Below are positions 24,622 through 33,813 of a stretch of DNA of 64,000 nucleotides, piece after piece. Positions within the stretch are counted from its first letter, which is position 1. Every line of letters begins with the position of its first letter. Location: assembly GCA_965234325.1 (NCBI GenBank), contig OZ248418.1, positions 145,557 through 209,556 of the forward strand, given 5' to 3'. Source of the stretch: Limnohabitans kasalickyi. GTDB lineage: Bacteria > Pseudomonadota > Gammaproteobacteria > Burkholderiales > Burkholderiaceae_C. The notes under the pieces are model-generated. The model did no database searches, had not been told where the DNA came from, and saw nothing but the letters and a program-made list of their open reading frames with translations. The translations under genes and the position numbers were made by a program.

Positions 24622-25419
24622 TAAATCGAACTGCGGCTCAGGCGTGGCCAAGGCCATGCCTTCTAGCGTTTGCACCAGCAACTCGGCCAGCACCAAATCG
24701 CGGTAAGGCTTGCGGTCTGCGGGGATGACGTACCAAGGGGCCAAGGGCGTGCTGGTCGCGGACATGGCGTCTTGGTAGGCTGCCATGTAATCGCCCCAGA
24801 GTTTGCGGTCCTCGAAGTCTGAGGCTTGCAATTTCCAGTGTTTGCTCGGGTCATCCAATCGCGCTTGCAGGCGTTTCTTCTGCTCGCTTTTCGAGATGTG
24901 CAAAAAGCATTTGAGAATCGTCACGCCTGAGTCATTCAACATGGCTTCGAAGTTACGGATATGTTGGAAGCGTTGCTCCCATGTTTTTTTCTCGATCCAA
25001 CCGCGAACACGCGTGACCAACACGTCTTCGTAGTGGCTGCGGTTGAACACGGCAATATCCCCGAACGCTGGTGTTTTGGCGTGAATGCGCCACAAAAAAT
25101 CATGCCGCTTTTCTTCTTCACTGGGTGCACCAAACGCCTCGGCGCGCACGCCCAGTGGACTGACGTGCGTAAAGACGCTGCGAATCACCCCGTCTTTGCC
25201 CGAGGTGTCCATGCCTTGCAGCACCAGCAGCACGGCCTTGCTTTTGCCCGCATGCAACATGCTTTGCAATGCATCCAGCCGCTCACCTTGCTTTTTCAAG
25301 GCATGTCCCCACTCAGACGCTTGCGCCGAATCGTTTGAATCGGGTTCGGTGTTGATGTCGTCCAGCACCAATTTGGCGTTGTGCTTCACGCGTAACTGGG
25401 TGTGTTTATGGCTTGACAT
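24601..25419 (-). CDS. Polyphosphate kinase 2 family protein
   Basis: 272 aa. Walker A VLQGMDTSGKDGVI, lid-region Arg residues (FGAPSEEEKRHDFLWRIH) and Walker B-type FNRSHYEDVLV are the PPK2 signature. PPK2 transfers phosphate between polyphosphate and nucleoside mono- or diphosphates. The start at 25419 (MSSHKHTQ) is preferred because the upstream in-frame extension has no PPK2 similarity. It is convergent with and overlaps the DadA-like gene. Confidence 0.9.
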   Translation of the reverse strand: MSSHKHTQLRVKHNAKLVLDDINTEPDSNDSAQASEWGHALKKQGERLDALQSMLHAGKSKAVLLVLQGMDTSGKDGVIRSVFTHVSPLGVRAEAFGAPSEEEKRHDFLWRIHAKTPAFGDIAVFNRSHYEDVLVTRVRGWIEKKTWEQRFQHIRNFEAMLNDSGVTILKCFLHISKSEQKKRLQARLDDPSKHWKLQASDFEDRKLWGDYMAAYQDAMSATSTPLAPWYVIPADRKPYRDLVLAELLVQTLEGMALATPEPQFDLSTAKLR

Positions 25420-25501
25420 GAGGACTTTCAAAAATCGTCGAGAGGGTTCAGTGTAGGCAACCTTGGGTTTCCCCCATGCCACAGCCCTTTTCTTGGCGAC
25501 A

Positions 25502-25517
25502 AAAACTGTATACACTT
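25502..25517. promoter_or_regulatory. Purine-regulon operator upstream of puuD
   Basis: AAAACTGTATACACTT, identical to the copy at 14664-14679 between uraH and the GntR gene. It lies 120 bp before the puuD ATG and 82 bp upstream of the ppk2 start, so puuD is the likelier target. Confidence 0.6.
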
Positions 25518-25636
25518 CTGAACACCTGTCGCAGCGGAGCAGAGCTTTGACCAAGCCCTAGTTCGCGACCCTCATGTCTTCACAGTGCCCGCAGTGGTGA
25601 ACGACAAACTTTGAACCCAGTGATTGAGGTCTCGAC

Positions 25637-26851
25637 ATGGACGCATATTTTTTAGACTGGGCCAACCTGCTGTTGCGTTGGGTGCACGTCATCACCGCCA
25701 TTGCCTGGATCGGCTCTTCGTTTTACTTTGTCTTTTTAGACAACAACCTCATCAAACCCAACTCACCCGACCTGCTGGAAAAAGGTGTGGACGGCGCGAT
25801 GTGGGCCGTGCATGGCGGTGGTTTTTACAACCCGCAAAAGTACATGGTGGCTCCGAAGAAGATTCACACCAAGCTGCATTGGTTTTATTGGGAAAGCTAT
25901 TCCACCTGGCTCACAGGCTTTGGCTTGTTCACGGTGCTTTACTTGTGGAACGCGGGCACGTTCTTGATTGACAAGTCGCTCATGGATTGGTCGCCTGCGG
26001 CAGCCATCACGGCAGCACTCAGTTTCTTGGTCGCGTTTTGGTTCATCTATGACGTGGTGTGTCGTGTGTTTGGCTTCCGTGAAAACGGCGAGCGAACAGT
26101 GGCTTGTTTGATGATTGTGGTGGTAGCGTTTGCGGCTTGGTTGTCATGCCAGCTGTTCGCAGGACGCGCGGCCTTCCTTCTGGTGGGCGCGATGATTGCC
26201 ACGGCCATGAGCGCCAACGTGTTTTTTTGGATCATCCCTGGCCAACGCAAAGTGGTGGCTGCCATGACCTCAGGCGTGGCGATGGATCCCAAAGAATTGG
26301 CCACACACGGTAAGCGCGGCAAGCAGCGCAGCGTGCACAACACCTATTTCACGTTGCCTGTCATTTTTGCGATGCTCAGCAACCATTACAGCTTTTTGTA
26401 CACACACAAGAACAACTGGATCACCTTGGTGATGATGATGTTGGCGGGTGCCTTGATTCGCCAGTTCTTTGTGCAACGCCATGGTTACCATTTGGGCCGC
26501 GCCAAGAATCCGCTGCCGTTTGCCATTGCCGGCGTGGTGATTTTGCTCAGTGTGATTGTGTGGATGCGGCCAGCGCCTTTAACCGTGCCAGCGCCAGTTA
26601 GCACGGCACCAGTGACCTTCGCCGAAGTGAATGCCATTTTTGTGCAGCGCTGCCAAAGCTGCCACGGCGAACAAGTGCAAATGAAAAATGTGCGCTTGGA
26701 TACGCCCGATGGCGTCAAGCAACATGCCTTGGGCATTTATCAACAAGCAGTGGTGACCCAACAAATGCCCATGAACAACGCCACTGGCATCACCGAGGCC
26801 GAGCGTGCGGTGATCAAGCGTTGGTACGAGGCTGGCGCTGCCTTGCAATAA
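25637..26851 (+). CDS. puuD: Membrane urate oxidase with cytochrome c domain
   Basis: 404 aa. About eight membrane segments (residues ~15-310; HVITAIAWIGSSFYFVF, FWFIYDVVCRVFGF) form the PuuD/DUF989 domain. The C-terminal c-type cytochrome has a CxxCH heme site at C339-C342-H343. It oxidises urate to 5-hydroxyisourate and passes electrons to the respiratory chain, not to O2 with H2O2 release as soluble uricase does. No other urate oxidase is seen here, so it completes the XdhABC-UraH-UraD-PuuE pathway. Confidence 0.92.
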   Translation: MDAYFLDWANLLLRWVHVITAIAWIGSSFYFVFLDNNLIKPNSPDLLEKGVDGAMWAVHGGGFYNPQKYMVAPKKIHTKLHWFYWESYSTWLTGFGLFTVLYLWNAGTFLIDKSLMDWSPAAAITAALSFLVAFWFIYDVVCRVFGFRENGERTVACLMIVVVAFAAWLSCQLFAGRAAFLLVGAMIATAMSANVFFWIIPGQRKVVAAMTSGVAMDPKELATHGKRGKQRSVHNTYFTLPVIFAMLSNHYSFLYTHKNNWITLVMMMLAGALIRQFFVQRHGYHLGRAKNPLPFAIAGVVILLSVIVWMRPAPLTVPAPVSTAPVTFAEVNAIFVQRCQSCHGEQVQMKNVRLDTPDGVKQHALGIYQQAVVTQQMPMNNATGITEAERAVIKRWYEAGAALQ

Positions 26852-26923
26852 CCCGCTGCAAGGTTGTGGGAACAAGGTCGCTGTCTATACTCTCGCGACT
26901 TTGATCCATCTCGCGAATCTCCC

Positions 26924-27691
26924 ATGAAACTGCGTTCGTTTTTGGCAGTCGTTGGCACATGCGTTTGTGCTGCTACTCAAGCCGGTGAAGTGACCGTTGC
27001 CGTCGCTGCCAACTTCACCGCACCCATGCAAAAAATTGCTAAGTTATTTGAGCAAGACACGGGACACAAAGCGCAGTTGGCCTTTGGCGCCACGGGCAAG
27101 TTCTACGCGCAAATCAAAAACGGTGCGCCGTTTGCCGTCTTGTTGGCAGCGGATGATGAAACCCCCGCCCGCTTAGAAAAAGAAAGTTTGGCTGTAACAG
27201 GCACGCGCTTCACTTATGCCGTGGGACGCTTGGCGTTGTGGAGCAAAAATCCCACCTTGGTGGACGACAAAGGCGAGGTGCTGCGCAGCAGTAACTTTGA
27301 CAAACTGGGCATTCATAAAATCGCCTTGGCCGACCCCAAGCTTGCACCTTATGGCGCAGCCGCTTTGGAGGTGATGACGCATCTTGGTGTGTTGCCCGCT
27401 ATCAAGTCGAGGCTGGTTCAAGGCGAAAGCATTGGCCAAACCTACCAGTTTGTCAGTACCGAAAACGCGCAACTCGGTTTTGTGGCCTTGTCGCAAATCT
27501 CATTCGAGGGCCGTATCACGCAAGGTTCCGCGTGGGTGGTGCCGCCAAGCATGCACACGCCCTTGAAGCAAGACGCGGTGTTGCTCAACGTAGGCAAAGA
27601 CAACCCAGCTGCTTTGGCCTTGCTGAAATACCTCCAAGGCGACGCCGCCAAAGGCCTCATTCGCAGTTACGGCTATGCGCTTGCCAATTGA
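26924..27691 (+). CDS. modA: Molybdate-binding periplasmic protein ModA
   Basis: 255 aa with a signal peptide (mature start near AGEVTVAVAANF). ModA signatures are VAVAANFTAPMQ, FGATGKFYAQIKNGAPF and LADPKLAPYGAAALEV, with oxyanion-binding Ser/Thr/Ala residues in the first two. The ATG at 26924 gives the signal peptide; a longer frame upstream has no function. First gene of modABC, 72 bp after puuD. Confidence 0.93.
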   Translation: MKLRSFLAVVGTCVCAATQAGEVTVAVAANFTAPMQKIAKLFEQDTGHKAQLAFGATGKFYAQIKNGAPFAVLLAADDETPARLEKESLAVTGTRFTYAVGRLALWSKNPTLVDDKGEVLRSSNFDKLGIHKIALADPKLAPYGAAALEVMTHLGVLPAIKSRLVQGESIGQTYQFVSTENAQLGFVALSQISFEGRITQGSAWVVPPSMHTPLKQDAVLLNVGKDNPAALALLKYLQGDAAKGLIRSYGYALAN

Positions 27692-27736
27692 CACAGCCAT
27701 GGTGGTGACGAAGCACTTGCCTAGTAAAGTGTGGCC

Positions 27737-28441
27737 ATGAATTTAAGTGTCGAAGATGTCCAAGCCATTGCGCTGACGCTGCAACTCGCCAGCGTTACCA
27801 CGGTGTTGCTGCTGTTGCTGGCCACGCCTGTGGCTTGGTGGCTGGCGCACACGCGCTCTGCTTGGCGCGCGCCTGTGGCTTCGCTCGTTGCGCTGCCTTT
27901 GGTCTTGCCGCCCACGGTGTTGGGTTTTTATTTGTTGATCGCCTTGGGTCCCAATGGCCCCATTGGCCACTTCACGCAGTGGGCGGGGTGGGGCACCTTG
28001 GCGTTCAGCTTTTGGGGCTTGGTATTGGGCTCCATCGTTTATTCCCTACCGTTTGCCGTGCAGCCGTTGGTCAACGCGTTTGAAACCATGGGCACTCGCC
28101 CGATGGAGGTGGCAGCCACCTTGCGGGCGAGCAAGTGGGATGCGTTCTTCACCGTGGCCGTGCCCTTGGCCAAGCCTGGTTTTGTGATGGCTGCCATGCT
28201 GAGCTTTGCCCATACGGTGGGTGAGTTTGGTGTGGTGCTGATGATTGGCGGCAACATCCCCGACAAAACGCGCGTGGTGTCCACCCAAATTTATGGCCAT
28301 GTGGAGGCGATGGATTATTCCCAAGCGCATGGTCTTGCCGGTGTGATGTTGGTGTTTTCGTTTGTGGTGTTGTTGGGTTTGTCGTGGTTTAACCGTCGTC
28401 CTCATCGGCACGCCAATCGTGGCCAAAAGGTGGTGGCATGA
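27737..28441 (+). CDS. modB: Molybdate ABC transporter permease ModB
   Basis: 234 aa, five to six hydrophobic segments, ModB landmarks LPLVLPPTVLGFYLL and FAHTVGEFGVVLMIGGNIP. The EAA-like ATPase contact loop is near MEVAATLRASKWDAFFTVAVP. The ATG at 27737 is used (a GTG two codons earlier is possible). It overlaps modC by ATGA. Confidence 0.93.
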   Translation: MNLSVEDVQAIALTLQLASVTTVLLLLLATPVAWWLAHTRSAWRAPVASLVALPLVLPPTVLGFYLLIALGPNGPIGHFTQWAGWGTLAFSFWGLVLGSIVYSLPFAVQPLVNAFETMGTRPMEVAATLRASKWDAFFTVAVPLAKPGFVMAAMLSFAHTVGEFGVVLMIGGNIPDKTRVVSTQIYGHVEAMDYSQAHGLAGVMLVFSFVVLLGLSWFNRRPHRHANRGQKVVA

Positions 28442-29526
28442 ACCTCCATTTGCAGCTCGATATGGCACGCGCCGACTTTGATGTGTCGGTCGATGTGCAG
28501 TTGCCCGCGCATGGCATCACAGTTATTTTTGGCCCCTCGGGCTGCGGCAAAACCACGCTGCTGCGTTGCGTGGCTGGGCTAGAGCCCTCGGCCCGTGGCG
28601 TGGTGCAACTGGGCCATGAAGTTTGGCAAGACGACGCTAAAGGTGTGCGCCTGCCCACGCACCAACGTGCCTTGGGCTATGTGTTTCAAGAAGCATCGCT
28701 GTTTGACCATTTGGACGTGGCGGGCAATTTGGCCTATGGTCACCAACGCGCTGAAAAGCAGAGTCGTAACGCGATGAGCCAAGCCGTGCAACAGCAAACC
28801 ATCGAGCTGCTGGGTATTGGCCACTTGCTCAAGCGCCGCAGCCACGAACTTTCGGGGGGCGAGCGCCAACGCGTGGCCATTGCCCGTGCCTTGGTCACGC
28901 AGCCGCGCTTGTTGTTGCTCGATGAACCCTTGGCTTCGCTCGACCACGCGCGCCGACAAGAAGTGCTGCCGTGGTTAGAAAAGCTGCGCGATGACTTGAA
29001 CATACCCATGCTTTACGTCACCCACGCGGTAGACGAAGTGGCCCGCTTGGCCGACACGCTCGTGGTGATGAACGAAGGGCGCGTGCAAGCCAATGGCCCT
29101 GTGGCCGAAGTGCTGACCCAAGCCAATCTACCCGTGGTGGTGGGCGAGGATGCAGGCGCGTTGCTCACAGGCATCGTGCTAGCCATCGACACCCAGTGGC
29201 ATTTGGCCCAAGTCGGCTTTCCCGGTGGTGCACTGTGGGTGCGTGACAGCGGCTTAGCAGTGGGCCAAACCGTGCGTCTGCGCGTGCTGGCGCGTGACGT
29301 GAGCGTGACCCTGCAAGAGGCCACACACACCAGCATTCAAAACCACGTGCCCTGCGTGGTGGACGCCATCACGCCCGATGCGCACCCATCGCAAACCTTG
29401 CTGCGCTTGCGCTGTGGCAACACGGTGCTGCTGGCGCGCGTCACTGCGCGTGGGGTGCATGAGCTGGGGCTGCAGGTGGGCATGAACGTTTGGGCGCAGG
29501 TGAAATCAGTGGCATTGGTAAAGTAA
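28438..29526 (+). CDS. modC: Molybdate ABC transporter ATPase ModC
   Basis: 362 aa. Walker A GPSGCGKTTLL, signature LSGGERQRVAIARAL, Walker B LLLLDEPLAS, H-loop YVTHAVDE, then a C-terminal molybdate-binding TOBE domain (~290-360). It drives molybdate uptake with ModAB. Position after puuD and near xdhABC suggests supply of molybdenum for the purine pathway. Confidence 0.93.
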   Translation: MNLHLQLDMARADFDVSVDVQLPAHGITVIFGPSGCGKTTLLRCVAGLEPSARGVVQLGHEVWQDDAKGVRLPTHQRALGYVFQEASLFDHLDVAGNLAYGHQRAEKQSRNAMSQAVQQQTIELLGIGHLLKRRSHELSGGERQRVAIARALVTQPRLLLLDEPLASLDHARRQEVLPWLEKLRDDLNIPMLYVTHAVDEVARLADTLVVMNEGRVQANGPVAEVLTQANLPVVVGEDAGALLTGIVLAIDTQWHLAQVGFPGGALWVRDSGLAVGQTVRLRVLARDVSVTLQEATHTSIQNHVPCVVDAITPDAHPSQTLLRLRCGNTVLLARVTARGVHELGLQVGMNVWAQVKSVALVK

Positions 29527-29601
29527 AACCCATGCCTTGCTCTCAAGCCCTGACTTATTGCAATTGAACAGACAACGACTTGAATCAATGAGGAATTGAA
29601 A

Positions 29602-30768
29602 ATGAAAATCGTAGAAATCAGAGAAGTCACCTTGCCGATCAGCTCGCCGATCCGCAATGCCTACATCGACTTTAGCAAAATGACCTTGAGCCTTGTTGCC
29701 GTCATCACCGATGTGATTCGCGATGGCAAGCCTGTGGTGGGCTATGGCTTTAACTCGAACGGTCGCTACGGGCAGGGGATGTTGATGCGCGAGCGATTCA
29801 TCCCTCGCGTGCTGGAAGCCAAGCCTGAGAGCTTGCTTGACGACAGTGGCAACAACCTAGACCCTCATAAGATTTGGGCCACGATGTTCACCAATGAAAA
29901 GCCAGGTGGACACGGCGAACGTTCGGTGGCCATGGGCACCATCGACATGGCGGTGTGGGACGCTGTTGCCAAGATTGAAGGCAAGCCCTTGTTCCAGTTG
30001 TTGGCAGATCGCTATGGCAACGGCCAGCCCAACCGCCGTGTGTTTGTGTACGCGGCAGGTGGTTATTACTACCCGGGCCAAGACCACGAAAAGCTCAAAG
30101 ACGAAATGCGAAGCTACATCGACCGCGGCTACTCGGTGGTGAAGCAAAAAATTGGTGGCGCTTCTTTGGACGAAGATTTGCGCCGCATCGACTCGGTCTT
30201 GAGCGTGCTGCAAGACGGCCAAAAATTGTGCGTCGATGCCAACGGTCGCTTTGACCGTGACACCGCCGTGGCCTATGCCAAAGCCTTATCGCAATACGAT
30301 TTGTTTTGGTACGAAGAGGCGGGCGACCCACTCGACTATGAGCTGCAACAAACCCTGCGCAGCTACTACAAGAACCCCATGGCCACCGGCGAAAACCTGT
30401 TCTCCATGCAAGACGCGCGCAACCTCATTCGCTATGGCGGCATGCGCCCTGACCGCGATTGGTTGCAGTTTGACTGCGCTTTGAGCTATGGCTTGGTGGA
30501 GTACCTGCGCACCTTGGACATGCTCAAAGAGCACGGCTGGTCAGCCAGCCGTTGCGTCCCGCATGGTGGCCACCAAATGTCGCTGAACATCGCGGCGGGT
30601 TTGGGGCTGGGTGGCAACGAAAGTTACCCAGATTTGTTCCAACCCTTCGGTGGCTTCCCCGATGGCGTGAAGGTGGAGAACAGCTTCATCAGCATGCCAG
30701 ATCTGCCGGGCATTGGCTTTGAGGGCAAGTCGGATTTGATCAAGGTGATGCAGGATTTGTCGCGTTAA
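29602..30768 (+). CDS. tarD: D(-)-tartrate dehydratase (enolase superfamily)
   Basis: 388 aa. Enolase-superfamily site residues are in place: K181-x-K183 (VVKQKIGG), D212, E238, E264 and H321 (PHGGHQM). The N-terminus ISSPIRNAYIDF and the MRPDRDWLQFDCALSYGL segment match the characterised D-tartrate dehydratase subgroup closely. It makes oxaloacetate from D-tartrate. It is alone here, but a tartrate dehydrogenase/glycerate kinase set lies 8 kb on. Start at ATG 29602 with AGGA upstream; TTG at 29596 is the alternative. Confidence 0.9.
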   Translation: MKIVEIREVTLPISSPIRNAYIDFSKMTLSLVAVITDVIRDGKPVVGYGFNSNGRYGQGMLMRERFIPRVLEAKPESLLDDSGNNLDPHKIWATMFTNEKPGGHGERSVAMGTIDMAVWDAVAKIEGKPLFQLLADRYGNGQPNRRVFVYAAGGYYYPGQDHEKLKDEMRSYIDRGYSVVKQKIGGASLDEDLRRIDSVLSVLQDGQKLCVDANGRFDRDTAVAYAKALSQYDLFWYEEAGDPLDYELQQTLRSYYKNPMATGENLFSMQDARNLIRYGGMRPDRDWLQFDCALSYGLVEYLRTLDMLKEHGWSASRCVPHGGHQMSLNIAAGLGLGGNESYPDLFQPFGGFPDGVKVENSFISMPDLPGIGFEGKSDLIKVMQDLSR

Positions 30769-30839
30769 TTAACCTTGAAAGATCCTAAGGCGTTGGCTGT
30801 TCAACGCGATAGAGCAAAACATTCACAGCCTCAATTCGC

Positions 30840-31748
30840 TTAATTTTTGTTGCTGAACAAGTTGTGAATGATTTGCCGCATCCAGATATGTGCCGAATCC
30901 TTCTGAAAGCGTTGATGCCAAAACAAGTGCACATCAATCACAGGTGATTTCATAGGGGTCGGTACATACCGAACCTCGCCATGTTGGACAAAAAATTCTG
31001 CAAGATCTTTGGGGACTGTGGCCACCAAGTTAGACGTTTCGATGATGGGGAGCAGGCTCATAAAGTGCGAAAGCTCAACCACTACACGCCGTTTGATCCC
31101 CTTGCTTTGTAAAAAATGTTCAAAAAGGTGTTCACGTCCATCGGGTTTAACAACGGCGTGTGAAGCTTGCAGGAATTGCGTATTTGTTATTTTGTCTCCC
31201 ACATCGGGGTGTTTTTTTCTAACTAAACAGACATGCGTGTTGGTGATGAGCTTCTGCTGAAAAAATCCAGCTTTGTGCAGGTCTGGAAAATATCCGATGG
31301 CCATGTCTGCCGAGCCAGACGCTAATGAATCTGCAGCCGCCTCTCTTGGCATTGCCAAGGTTCTCAGGTTGAGGTGTGGCGATTTCACAGCCAACTCCGA
31401 TAGCAGTCGGGGTAAAAAATTAACCTCAGCAATATCAGGCGTTACCAGTGTGAACGTTCGATCGGTGGCTGAAGGATCAAACTTTTTAGGCAGCAAGATG
31501 TCGGTCTTTATGGTTTGCACCACCAGACGTATGCTTGGACTCAAAGCCTGTGCTTTCGGTGTTGGTGCCATGCCTGAGCCCGTCCGAACGAAGAGCTGAT
31601 CGTCAAATAAGACGCGAAGTCTTGAAATTGCCGCACTCATCGCGGGTTGGCTGAGCTTGATGGCCTCAGCAGCTTTGGTTACATTTTGCTGCTGCAGCAT
31701 GGCATCAAACACTACCAAGAGATTCAAGTCTAAAGATCTAATATCCAT
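30840..31748 (-). CDS. LysR-family regulator of the aromatic operon
   Basis: 302 aa of the NodD/NahR-like LysR branch: MDIRSLDLNLLVVFDAML, HTH VTKAAEAIKLSQPAMSAAISRLR, then a ligand domain from ~90. Divergent from a five-gene aromatic catabolic operon, with 116 bp of AT-rich promoter DNA between. Likely an activator responding to a pathway aromatic compound. Confidence 0.87.
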   Translation of the reverse strand: MDIRSLDLNLLVVFDAMLQQQNVTKAAEAIKLSQPAMSAAISRLRVLFDDQLFVRTGSGMAPTPKAQALSPSIRLVVQTIKTDILLPKKFDPSATDRTFTLVTPDIAEVNFLPRLLSELAVKSPHLNLRTLAMPREAAADSLASGSADMAIGYFPDLHKAGFFQQKLITNTHVCLVRKKHPDVGDKITNTQFLQASHAVVKPDGREHLFEHFLQSKGIKRRVVVELSHFMSLLPIIETSNLVATVPKDLAEFFVQHGEVRYVPTPMKSPVIDVHLFWHQRFQKDSAHIWMRQIIHNLFSNKN

Positions 31749-31864
31749 AGGGTGGATATTATCTATTTATAAAATCAGCTGGACGAATTATTTCTCAATC
31801 CATAAACTCCTTGATATAAATAAACTTGCCAAGGTGTTTGGCATGAAAACAACGGAGACGAGAC

Positions 31865-32884
31865 ATGTCATGCGCTTGCGGTGTTGACGTGCATGCACAC
31901 GTCATTCCAGGTGAGTTTCCAAAATATCTTGGCGCAATCACACCTTCAGGATGGCCCTCTATGGCACCTGCCGATGCCTGTCATCGCCACGTGATGATTG
32001 ATGGGAAGAATTACAGAACCGTCTCAGACAAGTGTTGGACAACTTCTCGTCGCTTGGCTGATTTTCAAGAGATGGGTCTAGAGCTGCAGGCCATTTCTCC
32101 CATGCCAGAGTTGTTGTCTTATTGGCTCTCTCCCTCTGACGGCGCGCAATTGGTGCGTTTTTTGAACGAACAAATTGCGACCATGGTGCATGAGTCAGTA
32201 GGGCAGTTGGTGGGCATGGGTGCTGTGCCTTTGCAAGACATAACGCTTGCCATCCAAGAGCTGCACCACATCAAACACGTTTTAGGACTGCGTGGTGTTG
32301 AGATAGGCAGCAACATCAATGGTGTGGTGATGGGTGACCCAAAATTTGATCCATTTTTTGAGGCCTGCCAGGCGTTGGATATGCCTGTTTTTGTTCATGC
32401 ATTAAGGCCGACAGGCATGGACCGCTTGGTGGGGCCTGCGCCCCTGCAACAAGTGTTGGCCTACCCCACAGATGTCGGATTGGCCGCAGCGTCGGTGTTG
32501 ACCGGCAACTTGATGCAACGTTATCCGAAGCTGCGCTTGGCATTCAGTCACGGAGGTGGGACGCTGGCCATGTTGTTGCCTCGCCTGCAGCAGGCCATGT
32601 CTGTCTTTCCCGCGCTCAAAAACAGCGTGCATCGCTCGCCAACGGAGCAAGCGCGGGAGCTGTATTACGACACACTGGTGTTTGATCCGCACACACTGGC
32701 GCATCTTGTGCAGACTTTTGGTGCGTCGCAGCTCATGATTGGGACGGATTACCCCTTCAACTTTCACGACAAACATCCCGTTGAGCGCATTCAAAACGCT
32801 GGCTTGGATGACACAGTCATTCAACAACTAACCCATGCCAATGCAAGAAGATTTCTTGGCATTGAACCAAAATTTTCGGAGTAG
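31865..32884 (+). CDS. ACMSD-type amidohydrolase (metal-dependent decarboxylase/hydrolase)
   Basis: 339 aa, amidohydrolase-2 family. Metal ligands: HxH at H10/H12 (DVHAHV), FVHALRP, FSHGGG and the Asp in GTDYPF. Relatives decarboxylate aromatic or muconate acids (ACMS, gamma-resorcylate, 5-carboxyvanillate). First gene of the plus-strand operon, ending 3 bp before the VOC dioxygenase. A decarboxylation step early in, or after, ring cleavage is plausible. Confidence 0.8.
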   Translation: MSCACGVDVHAHVIPGEFPKYLGAITPSGWPSMAPADACHRHVMIDGKNYRTVSDKCWTTSRRLADFQEMGLELQAISPMPELLSYWLSPSDGAQLVRFLNEQIATMVHESVGQLVGMGAVPLQDITLAIQELHHIKHVLGLRGVEIGSNINGVVMGDPKFDPFFEACQALDMPVFVHALRPTGMDRLVGPAPLQQVLAYPTDVGLAAASVLTGNLMQRYPKLRLAFSHGGGTLAMLLPRLQQAMSVFPALKNSVHRSPTEQARELYYDTLVFDPHTLAHLVQTFGASQLMIGTDYPFNFHDKHPVERIQNAGLDDTVIQQLTHANARRFLGIEPKFSE

Positions 32885-32887
32885 TAC

Positions 32888-33790
32888 ATGACCCATGCTT
32901 CTTCCCGCGTGAGCGCTTTGCGTAGCGTGGCACTGAATGTCCCTGACTTGGCTGTTGCCGAAAAATTCTTCACAACCGTTTGGCATTTGCAAATTGCCGC
33001 TCGCAGTGAGGGTGCCATTTACTTCAGAGGTACGGGCGCAGATCATCATCTGCTGGCCCTTCACCAAGCAGAAGGTTCTGCACGGATACGCTGTGTCACG
33101 CTTCGCGCCCGCAGTCGATCAGCGTTGGATGTTGTTGCCAGTGCGGCTCTGGCGGCCGGTGGCAAAGTGCTGAAACCTGTTACTGAGCTGAACGAGCCTG
33201 GAGGCGGCGTTGGCGTCACGGTGGCTGACCCCGATGGTCGCGTGTTTCAGTTGGTGCACGGCGATGACTTACATGCCGATGCGCATGAGGCGCGTGACCA
33301 ACCCATTCGTCTGGCGCACGCAGTTTTGAACAGCCATGATGTCGAATCAACACGTGGCTTCATGGAGACAGTCCTCGACTTTTCACTGTCAGACCGAACA
33401 CGCATCATGGCCTTTATGCGCTGCAACAGTGACCACCACAGCATTGCCTTAGGGGATACAGACAACGATGCGCTGAATCACATTGCTTTTTTGATGCCTG
33501 ATGTGGACTCCGTCATGCGTGGTGGTGGGCGCATGCGTGACGCGGGGTACGGCATTGAGTGGGGACCTGGCCGACATGGCCCAGGAGACAACGCGTTCAA
33601 CTATTTTGTCGGTCCCTTTGACGTGGTGGTTGAGTACACCGCAGAGGTCGAGCAAATTGACGACAGCTACAAAGCGGGTCAACCGAGTGATTGGACTTGG
33701 CCACCTGGTCGCGTGGATCAATGGGGAATATCTCCGCCGCCAAGCCCCCGGTTGAAAGATGCGCAAAAAGCGGTTCTTTTTGTTTCTTAA
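32888..33790 (+). CDS. VOC-superfamily extradiol dioxygenase-like protein
   Basis: 300 aa with two VOC repeats (about 8-125 and 140-255). The C-terminal repeat carries the iron-ligand triad H144 (HAVLN), H198 (LNHIAF) and E249 (VVEYTAE), as in type I extradiol dioxygenases. It probably opens a catecholic ring made by the downstream hydroxylase. The fumarylacetoacetase-type gene that follows would process the cleavage product. Confidence 0.82.
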   Translation: MTHASSRVSALRSVALNVPDLAVAEKFFTTVWHLQIAARSEGAIYFRGTGADHHLLALHQAEGSARIRCVTLRARSRSALDVVASAALAAGGKVLKPVTELNEPGGGVGVTVADPDGRVFQLVHGDDLHADAHEARDQPIRLAHAVLNSHDVESTRGFMETVLDFSLSDRTRIMAFMRCNSDHHSIALGDTDNDALNHIAFLMPDVDSVMRGGGRMRDAGYGIEWGPGRHGPGDNAFNYFVGPFDVVVEYTAEVEQIDDSYKAGQPSDWTWPPGRVDQWGISPPPSPRLKDAQKAVLFVS

Positions 33791-33813
33791 AAATTAGTTT
33801 CTAGGGAGTCATC

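Noticed and set aside
30790..30807. GCGTTG-GCTGTT-CAACGC hairpin after tarD
   Set aside because: Six-bp stem without a T tract; too weak to call a terminator.
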